Assembly (NCBI RefSeq): GCF_023856365.1
Contig: NC_064555.1
Location: forward strand, 22,197,254 to 22,261,253
DNA length: 64,000 nt
Direction of reading: 5' to 3'
Source: Brienomyrus brachyistius
Lineage: Eukaryota > Chordata > Actinopteri > Osteoglossiformes > Mormyridae
The first letter of the stretch is position 1. Each line of letters starts with the position of its first letter. The position numbers and the translations under genes are program-made. The notes beneath the pieces are model-generated. The model saw only the letters and a list, made by a program, of their open reading frames with translations. It was not told where the DNA came from and ran no database searches. Positions 26,677-38,467 of the stretch are shown here, piece by piece.

Positions 26677-27067
26677 ATTTTGAATTATGGCGGCATGATG
26701 GTGCAGTGGTTAGTACTATTACCTCACACCTCTGGGACCCAGATTCGAGTCTCCGCCTGGGTCGCATGTGTGTGGAGTTTGCATGTTCTCCCCATGTCGT
26801 CGTGGGGTTTCCTCCAGGTACTCTGGTTTCCCCCCACAGCCCAAAAACATGCTGAGGCTAATTGTAGTTGCTAAATTGCCCGTAGGTGTGCATGTGTGAG
26901 TGAATAGTGTGTGAGTGTGCCCTGCGATGGGCTGGTCCCCCATCCTGGGTTGTTCCATGCCTCGTGCCCATTGCTTCTGGGATAGGCTCCGGACCCCCCC
27001 CCCCCCCCCCCCGATCCAGTAGGATAAGCAGTTTGGAAAATGGATGGATGGACGGATTTTGAATTAT
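26677..27067 (+). mobile_element. Full-length SINE family A with 12-bp target-site duplication
   Basis: The element (26689-27055) starts 'ggcggcatgatggtgcagtgg', an A-box-like head, followed by a B-box-like 'gattcgagtct'. The body has 'tgtgtggagtttgcatgttc' and 'ccaaaaacatgctgaggcta', then a poly-C run and a short GGAT tail. It is flanked by exact copies of attttgaattat at 26677-26688 and 27056-27067. The duplication shows insertion by target-primed retrotransposition and fixes the borders of the family. Confidence 0.9.
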
Positions 27068-28069
27068 TTTTTAAAATGTATTAATTCTCTTGGTTCTACA
27101 ATAGCTATTGATTAGAATTAAATTATGTTGAATCTCAATTGATATAGGGTTTCCTAAATCTATTTCTGCTTGATTTTTTATTATTTATATTTTTTACATC
27201 ATGACCTGGGAAGAGTAAACATTTCTGCATGTAGGAGTATGTTAGAATTTAATAAATATGTCTTGGTGCTTCAATGGGACAGTCCCTCTATAACCCCGGG
27301 AGCCATTTCAGTGTGGCCTCTCTGTTTCTCTGCTAAGAGGTTGTCCAGAAAAGGTTAGTTTTCAGCTCGGCTGAAATGGCAGGTCAGTGTTATTACTGGC
27401 AGTATCATTATATGAGAGATGCACTGGTCTCTGATAGGTTTACATTGCTACACTTCTAAATGTGTCATTTACCGGCAGGAACCTGTGGTGCTCACTAAGT
27501 ATTCGATTTATGACCCGGGGTTCTGGGGATGAGCCTGTTTCAGTTGCTCGTTTTCCCAACAGAAAAATAACAAATCAGTTAGAAATGTCAAAGGAATCGG
27601 CAGGAGCATCCAGTGAGAGAGGAAATCTCAGGTCTCGGCCCATCATGCACTGGCAGCTCTAGCCCCTTTCTTCAGCGTAATTAGGCGGATGCATCCCAGA
27701 GGCCCGTGAGGTTATGAACTTGCTGCTGGGGCTTTGGGCCTGAAGGGACGAGCAGTTTCAGTAAATCTTTTCTTTTATTGGCTATAAAAACAGCAAGCTC
27801 CCCCCCATGTTTTATCCCTCCCCCTCCCCCGGGAGCACCTTCTCAGTAGCTGCTTATGATCATATGGAGTCTCTGAGAGGAAGTATATTGTTGGCGCTTC
27901 GATGGCTCTCTCTTACAGCGCCGCAGGAGATGATTGACATGCCTTTGAGCCAGTCATGGTGAAGCCACAGTGGGGGCCGGCTCCTGAATGGCTGACAGAA
28001 TTAGGCGGAGTATTCATGTGCTGTCATGTCAGATTCAGATCCACAGGCTATAAACATTTCAGACTAAGT

Positions 28070-28492
28070 AAACATCCATCCATTTTCTTGAAATACTTAT
28101 CCTATTCAGGGTCGCGGGGGGGTCCAGAGTTTATCCCAGAGGCTACAGGCAGAAGGCAGAGAACAACCCAGGAAGAGACGCCAACCCATCGCAGGGCACA
28201 CTCATACTCACACCATCCACTAAGCCTGTGTGCCTGTAATCAAGGTCGCCGGTTCAAACCCAGCCTCAGTACATCTGTGGTCTTAAACCCCCAGCTCCCT
28301 GGGCACCGCTACAGGTGGCAACCCTTCACGGACAACATCCTCCACAAAGAACTCAAGTTGAGGAGGTGTAAAAAAGTAAAAAGGTATGAATTATTATTAT
28401 TATTATTATGTAGTCTATGGGCAATTTGGCAACTTCAGTCAGCCTCGGCATGTTTCTGGGTTGTTGGAGGAAACCGGAGTACCTGAGTAAAC
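28070..28492 (-). mobile_element. SINE family A interrupted by a SINE family B copy
   Basis: The left part (28070-28216) matches the 3' half of family A in reverse ('gggtcgcggg', 'acaacccagg', 'gcagggcacactcat'). After a 194-bp family B insertion the same element resumes at about 28411 ('ctatgggcaatttggcaact', 'agcctcggcatgtttctggg', 'ggaaaccggagtacc'). The family A head is missing. Confidence 0.75.
28217..28410 (+). mobile_element. SINE family B nested inside family A
   Basis: Matches 6773-7022 ('ctaagcctgtgtgcctgtaa', B box 'ggttcaaaccc', 'taaacccccagctccctggg', 'caacccttcacgg'), lacking the first bases of the head. It ends in (ATT)n. It lies inside the family A element, so it inserted later. 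Confidence 0.75.
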
Positions 28493-28496
28493 ATGA

Positions 28497-29205
28497 CAGT
28501 AAAACCTTGGATTGCAAGTAACTTGGTCTGCGAGTGTTTTGTAAGACCAGCAAAATTTTAAAATAAATTTTAACTTGATAAAGGAGCGAGGTCTTACAAT
28601 ATGAGTAATTACGTATAGACTTTGTCACAACTGAACCAATGGTTCTTCTCTTTCTCTCGCTGTGGGATTGTGGGTAATCGTCTCCCGTTCTCGGACTCAG
28701 TCGGCGTGCCTCGCTCGTATAGTCAAAATTTAATAGAAAAGCACCACCCAAATAAGGGCTTAACAATGCAAGTGATGGATCTGTTTAACAACAATGCAAT
28801 GTCCACATTTCCACAAACCCTAAAAAAAGCAAAAGCGGCTGTCATTGGGTAGGTTCCTTGTTAAAGTCGCACAAAAAGAAAAAGATTCCAGTGAGCCAAC
28901 AGATAGCAGTGATTCCGTTAGTTATAGTGAAAGTCATCCTAGAAAATAACACTCCTCTTCTACTCTCTCTCATCTCGCTCACACCATCCACGATTCTTTT
29001 CAAAGGTAAAGTGCAGGTTAATTTCTTTTATGTATTTTTACTTAATATTTTGTATTAATCCTTTTTATATGAATATTTTGGATTGTGGAACAAATCATCT
29101 GAGTTTCCATTATTTCTAATGGGAAAATTCGCTTTGATATACGAGAGCTTTGGATTACAAGCATGTTTCCGGAACAAATTATGCGCGCAAACCAAGGTAC
29201 CACTG
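28497..29205 (+). mobile_element. Tigger/pogo-like DNA transposon, internally deleted
   Basis: Terminal inverted repeats: left 'cagtaaaaccttggattgca', right in reverse complement 'cagtggtaccttggtttgcg'. The interior keeps a decayed piece of a pogo-type transposase C-terminus: a frame with MDLFNNNAMSTF, and after a frameshift DSSEPTDSSDSVSYSESHP. I recall such tails from Tigger-family proteins. The DNA-binding and DDE catalytic regions are absent, so it is non-autonomous. Confidence 0.7.
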
Positions 29206-30939
29206 TACTGTGAAATGTCTACTACTGTTACGAATGAAATATGCAACACTTTGTAATTTGTATTAATTATACTTTAAAGGTGTACTATAATAATAATAAT
29301 TGGATGGATGGTATTGAACATGATTTAAAAATCTGCCTTGGAGTACTGTGCACCCAATCCAGGTGTGTGATGCGATTCTGGAATGTCCCTGGTGTCGACC
29401 TGACAAGTTAGCGACCACCACCAATCCTGAAAAATGAGCATAAATTACTTTCTAGAACTGTTAAGCACAAATCCCAGTGAAACTACTCTACTACCTTATT
29501 AAGGATCTAGCAATAAAGCACCTTTCACACGAATTTCTCCATTTGAATTTCAGTGTATGGGCGGGCAGTGAATGTCTTTGATGGCGATGAAAAGTCGTCA
29601 CACTGGGTGATTTCTGTTGGAATGTAAGTGTGAGTTTAAGAATGTGACACCATAGTCCCCTTATTCCATAAAAGAGTTTTTACGATCCTGACTCAAGGGG
29701 AAGGCAATAAATGCACTTGACCCCCCCCACCCCACAGCCCCTCATTGACGCTGAGCGATCGACGGGCAAGACGGCGACCTGACACAAGTTCCATGACTTG
29801 TGTCTGATGCCAGTGAGCTTCGGCTGCCCATGTGCGCGGAGCTTTACGTCACCTGCTAACATTAATAGTGCTCAGTTTCAGGCTCACTGCCGAAGTCCCC
29901 TCTCTCTCTCGCTTTCTGTGCAGACCAGCATGCCCCAAGTCTGTCACAAAGACAAGCTTTCATTGACGGAGGCAGATGAACCTCTGCCTGGGTCTTAGGT
30001 TCCTGAAAAGAAACTTTCGCAGTGGTTATTCACCAGGTCGATCGTTTGCATGGCGGTAACTGGTGTGTGAGTTACCATGCCCTTACTAATTAGCCCAGAA
30101 TGAAAAGCCAGTGTTGCAGCAGATTGGTAGCACCCCAGATACATGCAGAAAGTCTGCGGATTGACTGGTAAGTGCCTAAGCCGAGTCCGACACCTGAGAC
30201 TTACACACAGGATACCCTGAACACAAGAGGCGGAACAGAAAGAGCCAGAGATTTGCCCTGTTCCCCGACAGAGGATCCTCTCCCCAGTTTTCTGTGCGGA
30301 ACACAGGACTCACAGGATTAATGACCTCAGACCTCCAGAGCACTTCACTTCTACTTTATTTCTACTTTATTTCTTAATATTTAGGGGTATGTTTTGGCAG
30401 TGCACCAGGTGGCTGACTGGTTAGGTAATTGCATTTGCACTCCCAAATGTCTGAATGGGGAGTGCTTTTGGTGCCCTTAAGAAAATTAGAAAAGTCTCAT
30501 TGTGTAACATGCAAACTACCTGAGTAAGTCATCCTGAATAAAGCATGCCTGTCAGGCGAATGAATATTTGATGGTTTCTCATCATAGGCAAATCAGTCTG
30601 ACTTCATTCTTGCCGCTGATAGTTTTTGTTGTAATGTGGTTTTCCCTGTAACAAACCCGCCTCTGGGGTTATTAATGTAGGATGCATTTTACCTTAAACT
30701 GCTTTCAGAATCTTTTCATAGGTGAGGCCAGGATGGAATGGAATCTATGTACTAGTAAATGTAATTATCCTCGTCATTTATCATTGACATGCATTCTAAT
30801 AGCCGCCTCTGTAATGCTTGTTTAAATTAGTATGTTAATTAATAGTCTGTTTGATAGATGTTACCCATGTTCTAGTAAAAACCTACACTGTCATAGTGAC
30901 TGATAATTGAATTTTAATTTTGATTTTAATTGCACATTG

Positions 30940-30995
30940 TTGGGACTGCTCCCAAGACCCTGGGCAGGATAGGTGGTTAGAAAATGGATGGATTA
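30940..30995 (+). mobile_element. SINE family A 3' tail fragment
   Basis: 'gaccctgggcaggataggtg' followed by 'gttagaaaatggatggatta' matches the 3' terminus of family A. The rest is missing. Confidence 0.5.
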
Positions 30996-31257
30996 CTGTG
31001 ATTAATGATTGAATTTGATGACATAAAATACATTTCCCACATGACAACTCAACTCCATACTAACAGATAAATTTCATTATTTATAGATAAGATTTTTTTT
31101 TTCCAAATGTGTGAATATTTGAATGGATAGCAAGCAGCAATAAAAGCTTATTTTTATATAAAATGTTTGAATCTTGCAAAGCTGTAGAGTTTAAAAAGTT
31201 CAAAGGGAATAATTAATTGAACAGTGGTTGATGTTCGCATCAAGTCACAAATGCACA

Positions 31258-31430
31258 AGGCAGGGGAGCAGCATAAACAGGATGCCAGTCACGCGCAGGG
31301 CACACGCACACAACCACACACTATGGGCAATTTAGAGATGCCAGTCATGCGCAGGGCACACGCCACCACCAACCACACACTATGGGCAATTTAGAGATGC
31401 CAGTTAACCTAACCAGAAGTCTTTGGACTG
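31258..31430 (-). mobile_element. SINE family A fragment with internal duplication
   Basis: A family A-like block ('cgcagggcacacgc', 'actatgggcaatttagagat', 'gccagt') occurs twice in tandem, at about 31294-31345 and 31350-31405, before 'ttaacctaacc' and 'gtctttggactgt'. The duplication probably arose after insertion. Confidence 0.6.
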
Positions 31431-31594
31431 TTAGGAAAATCCTTTAGAACTTTTTTTTTATAAATACATTTGACTGGTTTACTTGAAACATTCTCATGGA
31501 TGTCAGCTGATATTTTCTTCCCCTGTATAAAAAAATAATAATAATAAACTGTGAATGAAATTTGGAAAATCTTCTCACCTTGTGCAGGGTAAGA

Positions 31595-31654
31595 GATGGA
31601 TGGATGGATGGATGGATGGATGGATGGATGGATGGATGGATAGATGGATGGATG
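31595..31654 (+). repeat. (GGAT)n microsatellite
   Basis: About 15 nearly perfect GGAT units with one GATA interruption. Confidence 0.95.
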
Positions 31655-32336
31655 TACTTGTAGAAAAATCTGAAAAAATATGTTAAATATTATCAGAAAT
31701 TTCACACAAATGATTTCATACCTTATACATTCTAAATATACAATATACGGTGGTGGACTGTCAACATCTTTTTCATTAAATAATATTTCCAATGCAGCTA
31801 TTCATACGAAATTTATAGCAGACATTTGAAGGAGGCAGAGATGCTGTCGGAGGGTCATTTATTGAGCCTGGAGGGTTATTAAGCCTCAGAAAGAAGTCCT
31901 TGTTTATCTCACGGCTCTGTTCGCTGTTTTCAGCTTGTCAGGCAGCACCTGATGATGCACAAACATGCTCACACGTGCCATCATGCCACCACAAGCACAG
32001 ATGTGGCCCATTAAAACGCAAACGAACACTGCAGGAGCCCGAGTTTGCTATAAATCACTGACACATTGATATACCTGTGTTACAAATATTACAACGATAT
32101 ATAAAACCCCACATATGGAAAAAGGTTCTATAATTCAATCATCTGCCTACATCATGTCATCCTGTTAGCCAAGGGATTCATCTGGCCTCAATTACAGCAG
32201 CCAGAAAATCTAAAAATGTCCATTGGTGCTGCTTGAATCTGCATCACCTGTCAGTGTTACGGTAATGGAGCCTCTGACCAGCTTTTTCTGTGTTGTATAA
32301 CACAGCCCCCTCTGCTACCACTCTTTGAAAACCCTA

Positions 32337-32591
32337 CTGGTAACGTTTTACTGGAGGGGGGCATAAATAATGTACGCTCTTACTTAATGTATTAATTAAC
32401 CAGTAACTGTTAAGTGCTAGTTATGTACTGTATTAATTAACCAGTAAGTGCTAGTTATGTACTGATCCATGTTCGCTCATCATTAATCAGTCATAAAGGT
32501 TCATGTATTTCGTGCAGTTTCTCTATTTGCTCACGATTTATACTTGAGTAGTAGCTGAGTTACTTGTGCCCCCTCAGGTTAAGTATTACTA
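32337..32591. mobile_element. MITE with 'ggtaa...ggaggggg' terminal repeats
   Basis: The left end 'ggtaacgttttactggaggg' is inverted at the right end ('gccccctcaggttaagtatt'), with several mismatches. Inside, 'tgtattaattaaccagtaa' followed by 'agtgctagttatgtactg' occurs twice in tandem. There is no coding content. It resembles a common fish MITE, but I cannot name the family. Confidence 0.6.
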
Positions 32592-33834
32592 GAGTGTTTT
32601 TGTATCAGTAAATCATGTTCTGGAATGTACAGCATCTACTGGTAGTTAGTAACGGTCATGCCATGGTTAATGCACGGCTGGGGGGGTCAATGATTACATG
32701 CTGGGTCAGAGTGACTGTAACCATGACGATGGTGACACGACTTTATACGCATAGAATTGCATTTTTTGCTTCCATTATGACAACATATTTGTTAACATCA
32801 GTAACCACCTGGCCCATACGCAGGGAATTCATAATGAATTTTCTCTAATGAATTACAACAAAATGCAAATACCCCGCATTTACTAATTAACTTAATCTTC
32901 GTCTGAATGCTGACAGAGGGAATGGTGTCCTGACTTCTGTGTTAATGTTCGTTTCTGTTCTTCGATGACATGTGAAAGGCCAGAGGTATTTGTGTGTTGG
33001 CCTTGTGTAAGTAAAAATAAATCATTCTTCATAACATGACAGTACTAATCATTTGTATGGGCATCTCTGACCCAGAATTCAGCATTAGCCGAACATAATT
33101 GGCATCATTATGTCACAGAATGGGGGGGGGGTTTGAATTGGCCAGCTTGCGTCACAGAAGAGTCTTCTAGAAGCTGCTGGATGGAGAGGCACATAAGCCC
33201 AGCACTGGCTCTCCTACACTGAGATTTCTGATCTGTAGACCGTTTTTTCCTGATGATATACAGTAAAGCTAGCTAAAGGCAAGAAAGCAGAAAAGTAGAA
33301 TCCCTTTGCAGCAGGGGGAACCGTGTGCCTGCTGGAGTCGCCACTCATAGCTGTTTATGGCATATTTTAGTCTTCCATCCTATACTGGCAGCATATTCCC
33401 AGAGAAAGCACATAGGCCCCCATAATGCCTCTGTAATGAATTCAGTGCAAACACTTTGAGATACAATGTAATACCATAATCATCTGTTTCATCTTCACTA
33501 AAGCGCTACACATGCAGCAAATCCCGAAACTGCACACTGCATAAATAAACTCCCATCATTTAAGGAATTCTTACATTGTGTTATGGTGTCCTACAAAAAA
33601 ACAACGACTGATCAAATTTTCTTTATCTTTGTGGAACACATGGGCAGGATGTTATCTTTAAACGCAAGGACAACGATCTGATCCTTCAGCCTCATTTTAA
33701 TGCATGAAATGCTTGAAAAGTGTCCTTTTCACTAGAGAATGGGGGACAGATTACACCATGCTAAAAAAGCTTGAATTTAGTGCCGCATGAACCAGACCCT
33801 GCGTTGGAAAGGGAGCCACGTTAACTTGTACATA

Positions 33835-34130
33835 AGAACACAGAGGGACTCACATAAATCGTGTTCGAGTCACAGAAGTTTTAGGTGTCGTATAAACTCT
33901 TACTTCAAAACATAGAGGGAGTCATTTTAAATGTGCTTTGAGTCATGGAGTGAGGCACAGAAGTTTCATGCCTCATGTAAACTCATCAAAAACACACGGA
34001 GTGACAGAAAATGTTTTGAGTCACTGAATGAGTCACAGAGACGTTTTAGGTCTCACATAAACTCATACATCATAACACCGAGGGAGTCATATAAACCAAA
34101 CCTAGAGAGATAAAGGGAGTCAAATAAACT
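33835..34130 (+). repeat. Degenerate tandem repeat, period about 80-85 bp
   Basis: Blocks such as 'gagtcacagaagttttaggt', 'tcatgtaaactcat' and 'gagggagtcat' recur about every 80-85 bp, three to four times, with many substitutions. Confidence 0.65.
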
Positions 34131-34854
34131 ATCCCTCAGGCCAATCACATGGACCATTCTTGACTCACAAAGGATGTCGTATGCTCCTTGTCTCACTGAG
34201 GCCATACGACAGGCACTATGAAAGCAGCCTGAGTAGTGAAGAGAACTTTCACTACATACATACTATACGAGGGATCCAAGGGAAGAACGTCCCATTGTCT
34301 CTCATTCTCCACCTCTCCTCCCTCTAATTTGAGCCTTTTCTAGAGGTAATAACATCCCTTACTGTTACATTTTACTGAATAAGTATGAAAAATCAGCAAT
34401 GCCTCTTACTCCAGTGTACGTACATTGGGATTTTTACGCTGCCTCGTTCACAAAGTGGATGAAGGGCGTTGTAACCTCTAGATGACAGCTTGAGGATTAT
34501 GACACACCAGTTGCTTGAATATTGCTGGAATTCTCTGGTCACCTTTGGATTCGAATGACTCGTAATAGCAATAAGCCTCATGCATGCTAGAAGAAGGAAT
34601 AGACCACATTGTCTGCATTTTTATCATGGAGGTGCCCTTGCAGGGTCACACAATATCTCAGAATTAGTTTTATTAGCCAAGTATGTATGCATTCAATACA
34701 ACATACAAATAATTTGACATGGATTTCACATAAGCCCCAAGTTATTGCTGTGTGCTGATTGGTCAGTCTCCTGTAATCATGTGTTACTAATGGAGGCAGC
34801 ATGTGAGGGAATGAAATTTAGTACCGAGGTCCAGTGAACAGAACTATAGTGTAA

Positions 34855-35101
34855 AAAACAAACATCCATCCATCCATCCATTTCCAAACCACTTATCCTA
34901 CTGGGTTGCGGGGGGTCCGGAGCCTATCCCGGAAGCAATGGGCACGAGGCAGGGAACAACCCAGGATGGGGGGCCAGCCCATCGCAGGGCACACTCACAC
35001 ACCATTCACTCACACATGGACACCTACGGGCAATTTAGCAACTTCAATTAGCCTAAGCATGTCTTTGGACTGTGGGGGGAAACCGGAGTTAAAACAAACA
35101 T
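34855..35101 (-). mobile_element. 5'-truncated SINE family A with 11-bp target-site duplication
   Basis: The element (34866-35090) reads from the (GGAT)n tail through 'cctatcccggaagcaatggg' and 'gggcaatttagcaacttcaa' to 'gggaaaccggagtt' in reverse orientation. It is missing the tRNA-like head. Exact copies of aaaacaaacat flank it at 34855-34865 and 35091-35101, so the truncation happened during insertion. Confidence 0.85.
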
Positions 35102-36080
35102 TCACTTTAAAGTAATTAGTAAAAGTGGAAGTAGCTCAAAGTGTCCTTCCTGACATAAATGATCTCATCATCCTAGCTAAAAGAGAAAGCAAGTCAAACT
35201 GAGGTAGGGTGCAGTTCTGGTGTTGGGTAGTGCGGCTGCTTGGGGAGGGGGTCAGTCTCGTGGCTCTGATGGACGGGAGCCGTCTTCCACAGGGAAAAAC
35301 TTTGAAGAGTGCCTGACTGGGGTGGAAGGGGTCAGCGCTGATCTCGCAGGCTCGCTTGCACGTGTGTGTGAGTTACTGACACCTCCACCTGCCTGCCTGT
35401 GCACTGCACACAGGAGTGAGATTAATAGCAATAATCTTCAACCTTCCCTCTCCAGCTTCCTGTTCGGAACAGAAGCAAATACTGAGAAATTCAGCCTTTT
35501 GCTTCCCTGCAAAGTCCTGCAAGGATTTTAAAAAGCCTTTCGAAGGCTTTAGAAGGCCTAACCCATGCAGGACAAAGTGAAAATTGACTGGAAATCTGAT
35601 TAACCTTTCTGTCAAAGACAACTCATGGGTAACATTAGAAAGATACAGTACAACCATATTTCAAAAGTTAGTAAGCAAAATACATTCTTCCTTTCCAGCT
35701 CTGTAGTTGCCTGACCAGGAACAGTAACAGCCAGACAGAGTGTGAGGTGACCAGTCTTTGCCTACTCATTAAATTCTGATTCCAGGAAACCTTCAGTGGT
35801 GAGCAGGAATGAACACCCTCCTGCCCCCCCCAAACCCTACTCTGTGATGCTTAGCAAGTAGTCAGTTATTACCGCGGTGACGCATGATGAAAAGCTGCAT
35901 CGCGGTCTGCGCGCATCCAAGCTGGGCACTTTGTTCCAATAAATGGGAACATTACGCTTCATTATCTAAAGACGATTTCATGGCTCAAAGCAGCTATCGC
36001 CTAATAGTGTGGACTATCCTCGCGATGTACTTTCCTCACCAAAATGCCTTGTCTTAAAAATGCCATCGGCTGTGAATGAA

Positions 36081-36106
36081 GGGGGGGGGGGGGGGGGGGG
36101 GGGGGG
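36081..36106 (+). repeat. Poly-G tract (26 G)
   Basis: Uninterrupted run of 26 G; a second run of 24 G follows at 36236-36259. Such runs can form G-quadruplexes and are prone to assembly length errors. Confidence 0.95.
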
Positions 36107-36235
36107 TGTATGCAAAGACGCCAAGCGGATGTTTGCGTCTGCGTGGGTGTCTGTGTATTTAGTCAGGCATTAGGGACAGAATGGAGCTGCTCTCCTTTTA
36201 GTCCGACGTTTCTTTTGATGCTGCATATACCGTGT

Positions 36236-36259
36236 GGGGGGGGGGGGGGGGGGGGGGGG
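36236..36259 (+). repeat. Poly-G tract (24 G)
   Basis: Uninterrupted run of 24 G, 130 bp after the previous one. Confidence 0.95.
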
Positions 36260-36635
36260 AATCACAGGCCTGCCGCAAAAAAATCAGTCATTTTTACGAC
36301 TTTTAGAAATGCAAAGCTACCCAGCATGAATGACATTAAGGGGCCACTTATCGTCTCCCGCCTGTTTATATGGGTCATGTAGAACATAATTAGCTTTTAC
36401 TTTCTTCCTCCTCAATGCAGGAACTGCAGTACAGGCCTCAAATCCACTCCTATACCATACTTTCCAAGTCATTACACAGTGTTTTACTTGTCTAATTGTC
36501 AAACTAGATTAATTTTTGGAGTACATTTGTAGCTATATTTCTGTGAGTGATAATATGATTACAGAGTTCTACACATAACAATTTCATTTTTCATTTATTA
36601 TTACTGTTTATTACTGTGTACTTCAGGATTAGTAA

Positions 36636-36682
36636 CATCTATCTATAAATCAATCAATCAATCAATCAATCCATCAATCAAT
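36636..36682 (+). repeat. (ATCA)n short tandem repeat
   Basis: About ten imperfect ATCA units, with one 'ccat' variant. Just downstream 'ctggcatggactggcatcct' and a poly-C run resemble a decayed SINE 3' end. Confidence 0.8.
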
Positions 36683-38079
36683 GAGCTACTAGCTAATTTA
36701 GTCGAATAACATCACCAGTGCCTGGCATGGACTGGCATCCTGTCTTTAGCGTCCCCTGCTTTGGACCCTCTGCTGCCTGGAATCTGCCCCCCCCCCCCCC
36801 ATGACACACTACCAGATATTAGGATGGATACTAACAATGAAAATATGCAGCAATGTTCGGCAAATGTGCGCTTTTTTGGCGTAGCATCTGGTGACGATGG
36901 AGAATGAGAGCGAGCAGCGCCTAGCTGGAGAGAAACCTGTCCTCAGCAGCGGAACGGGCCCAGCTAGGGAGCCAGAGCCCTGCGTGTGATCAGCCGGCGA
37001 GTCACCGCTGGAGATGGAGCCGTCCAATACTGCATGGCCAGGAAGGATGGGGCCACTGCCAACACCCCGTGGAGGTTCATGTTAAAGTGAAACTCAGTTC
37101 CATCTGCCAGAGCTGCTCTGCCACCCTCTGCCACCCAAATTACATGGCCGTCATTTCACATCGCGCATTTTCTCAGGCGATGTTTTTATCTGAAAGCGAG
37201 AGGATGGCTCAGGCTTCAGCGATTTACCGGAATGATCCGGCATTAAAACACCTTTGCCTGACCCTCCTGCCAACCACGGTTCTCTGATCTCGTATGAAGT
37301 CTCTGGTGTGTCTTCACACACAGTCTTGGGGTGTGACGCTATATCTGTCGCTCCACCATGTGACTGTGTTGGGGGGGGCCGGTGTCATTACAGGTCACGC
37401 ACAAGGGCGGCGATATTCCTCACACCATTTTCAGGCATTTTCACACTTGGAAGAAACACAACTCAAGAGATTAACAGAAGCAAGTCTGAACCAAATGTAT
37501 CAACCATTTACTTAAATTCTTGGTAAACGTCTTGTGCATGCAATTACAGCGAAGGTCATCGTTATTGTTAGTAGCTATATTTATAGGTATTTATATACCA
37601 AAACATTGATACTTGGATGGAGCAGAAGCAAGCCAATGGATCTCCCTTTGTAACATTGCACTGGGGCATTTGCTTTCAGCAGCCTCTGTATGAAATTCTT
37701 GCATTGATCTCCTCTGGTTACAACATCGATCCCCTGACAGAATCAATAAGTACCATTCTGTGCGTACATCATCAGCGCTGCAAGAAAAATGCATCTCTTG
37801 ATATTTAAAGACAGCCATGCTCACATGTCTTAATTAGTTTGTTACCCTTGAGTATAGGTCCTGATTGTTATTACACTGGAGATTTGTTTATAATTAACTT
37901 GGAAATGTCAAAACACCATGTTTGTGTTGACAGGAAATTTCTCGTCTACCGGCAGATTGTGTGTGCCCATTTAAACGCACTAAAAACAAACTGTAAATGA
38001 GGTCTGTGTGGATTCCTGGGGGCAGGTTTCTCTCTGAATTCACTGCCTGTATCCCAAATACAGCAGGTACATTTTACAG

Positions 38080-38236
38080 CAGAGGTAGGCAGCCCTGACC
38101 CTGGAGCGCCAGTATCCAGTAGGTTTTCCATCCTATGATTAAACCACACCATGATCTCCGGCAGATAGTAACTCATCGGGTAGGATAGGGAACCTGCCAG
38201 ATTCCAGCCCTCCAGGATTAGGGCTGCCTACCCCTG
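38080..38236. mobile_element. 157-bp MITE with 'aggtaggcagccctgacc' terminal repeats
   Basis: The left end cagaggtaggcagccctgac is inverted at the right end ('ggattagggctgcctacccc'). It is short and non-coding, typical of an abundant fish MITE. Confidence 0.75.
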
Positions 38237-38326
38237 TTTCATAGTACCCACCCATTTTGGTATGAGTTCTTGGTTCTTCACTGTGATTGATCAGTACTTT
38301 GAAATATAGAGATGGCACTCATAACT

Positions 38327-38395
38327 GGATGGATGGATGAATGGACAGACGGACGGACGGACGGATGGATGGATGGATGGATGGATGGATGGATG

Positions 38396-38466
<71 letters not shown>
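38327..38466 (+). repeat. Compound (GGAT)n-(GATA)n microsatellite
   Basis: An imperfect GGAT/GGAC array (to about 38398) passes into about 17 perfect GATA units. Minus-strand frames rich in YLSI and HPSI here are artefacts. Confidence 0.95.
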
Positions 38467-38467
<1 letters not shown>

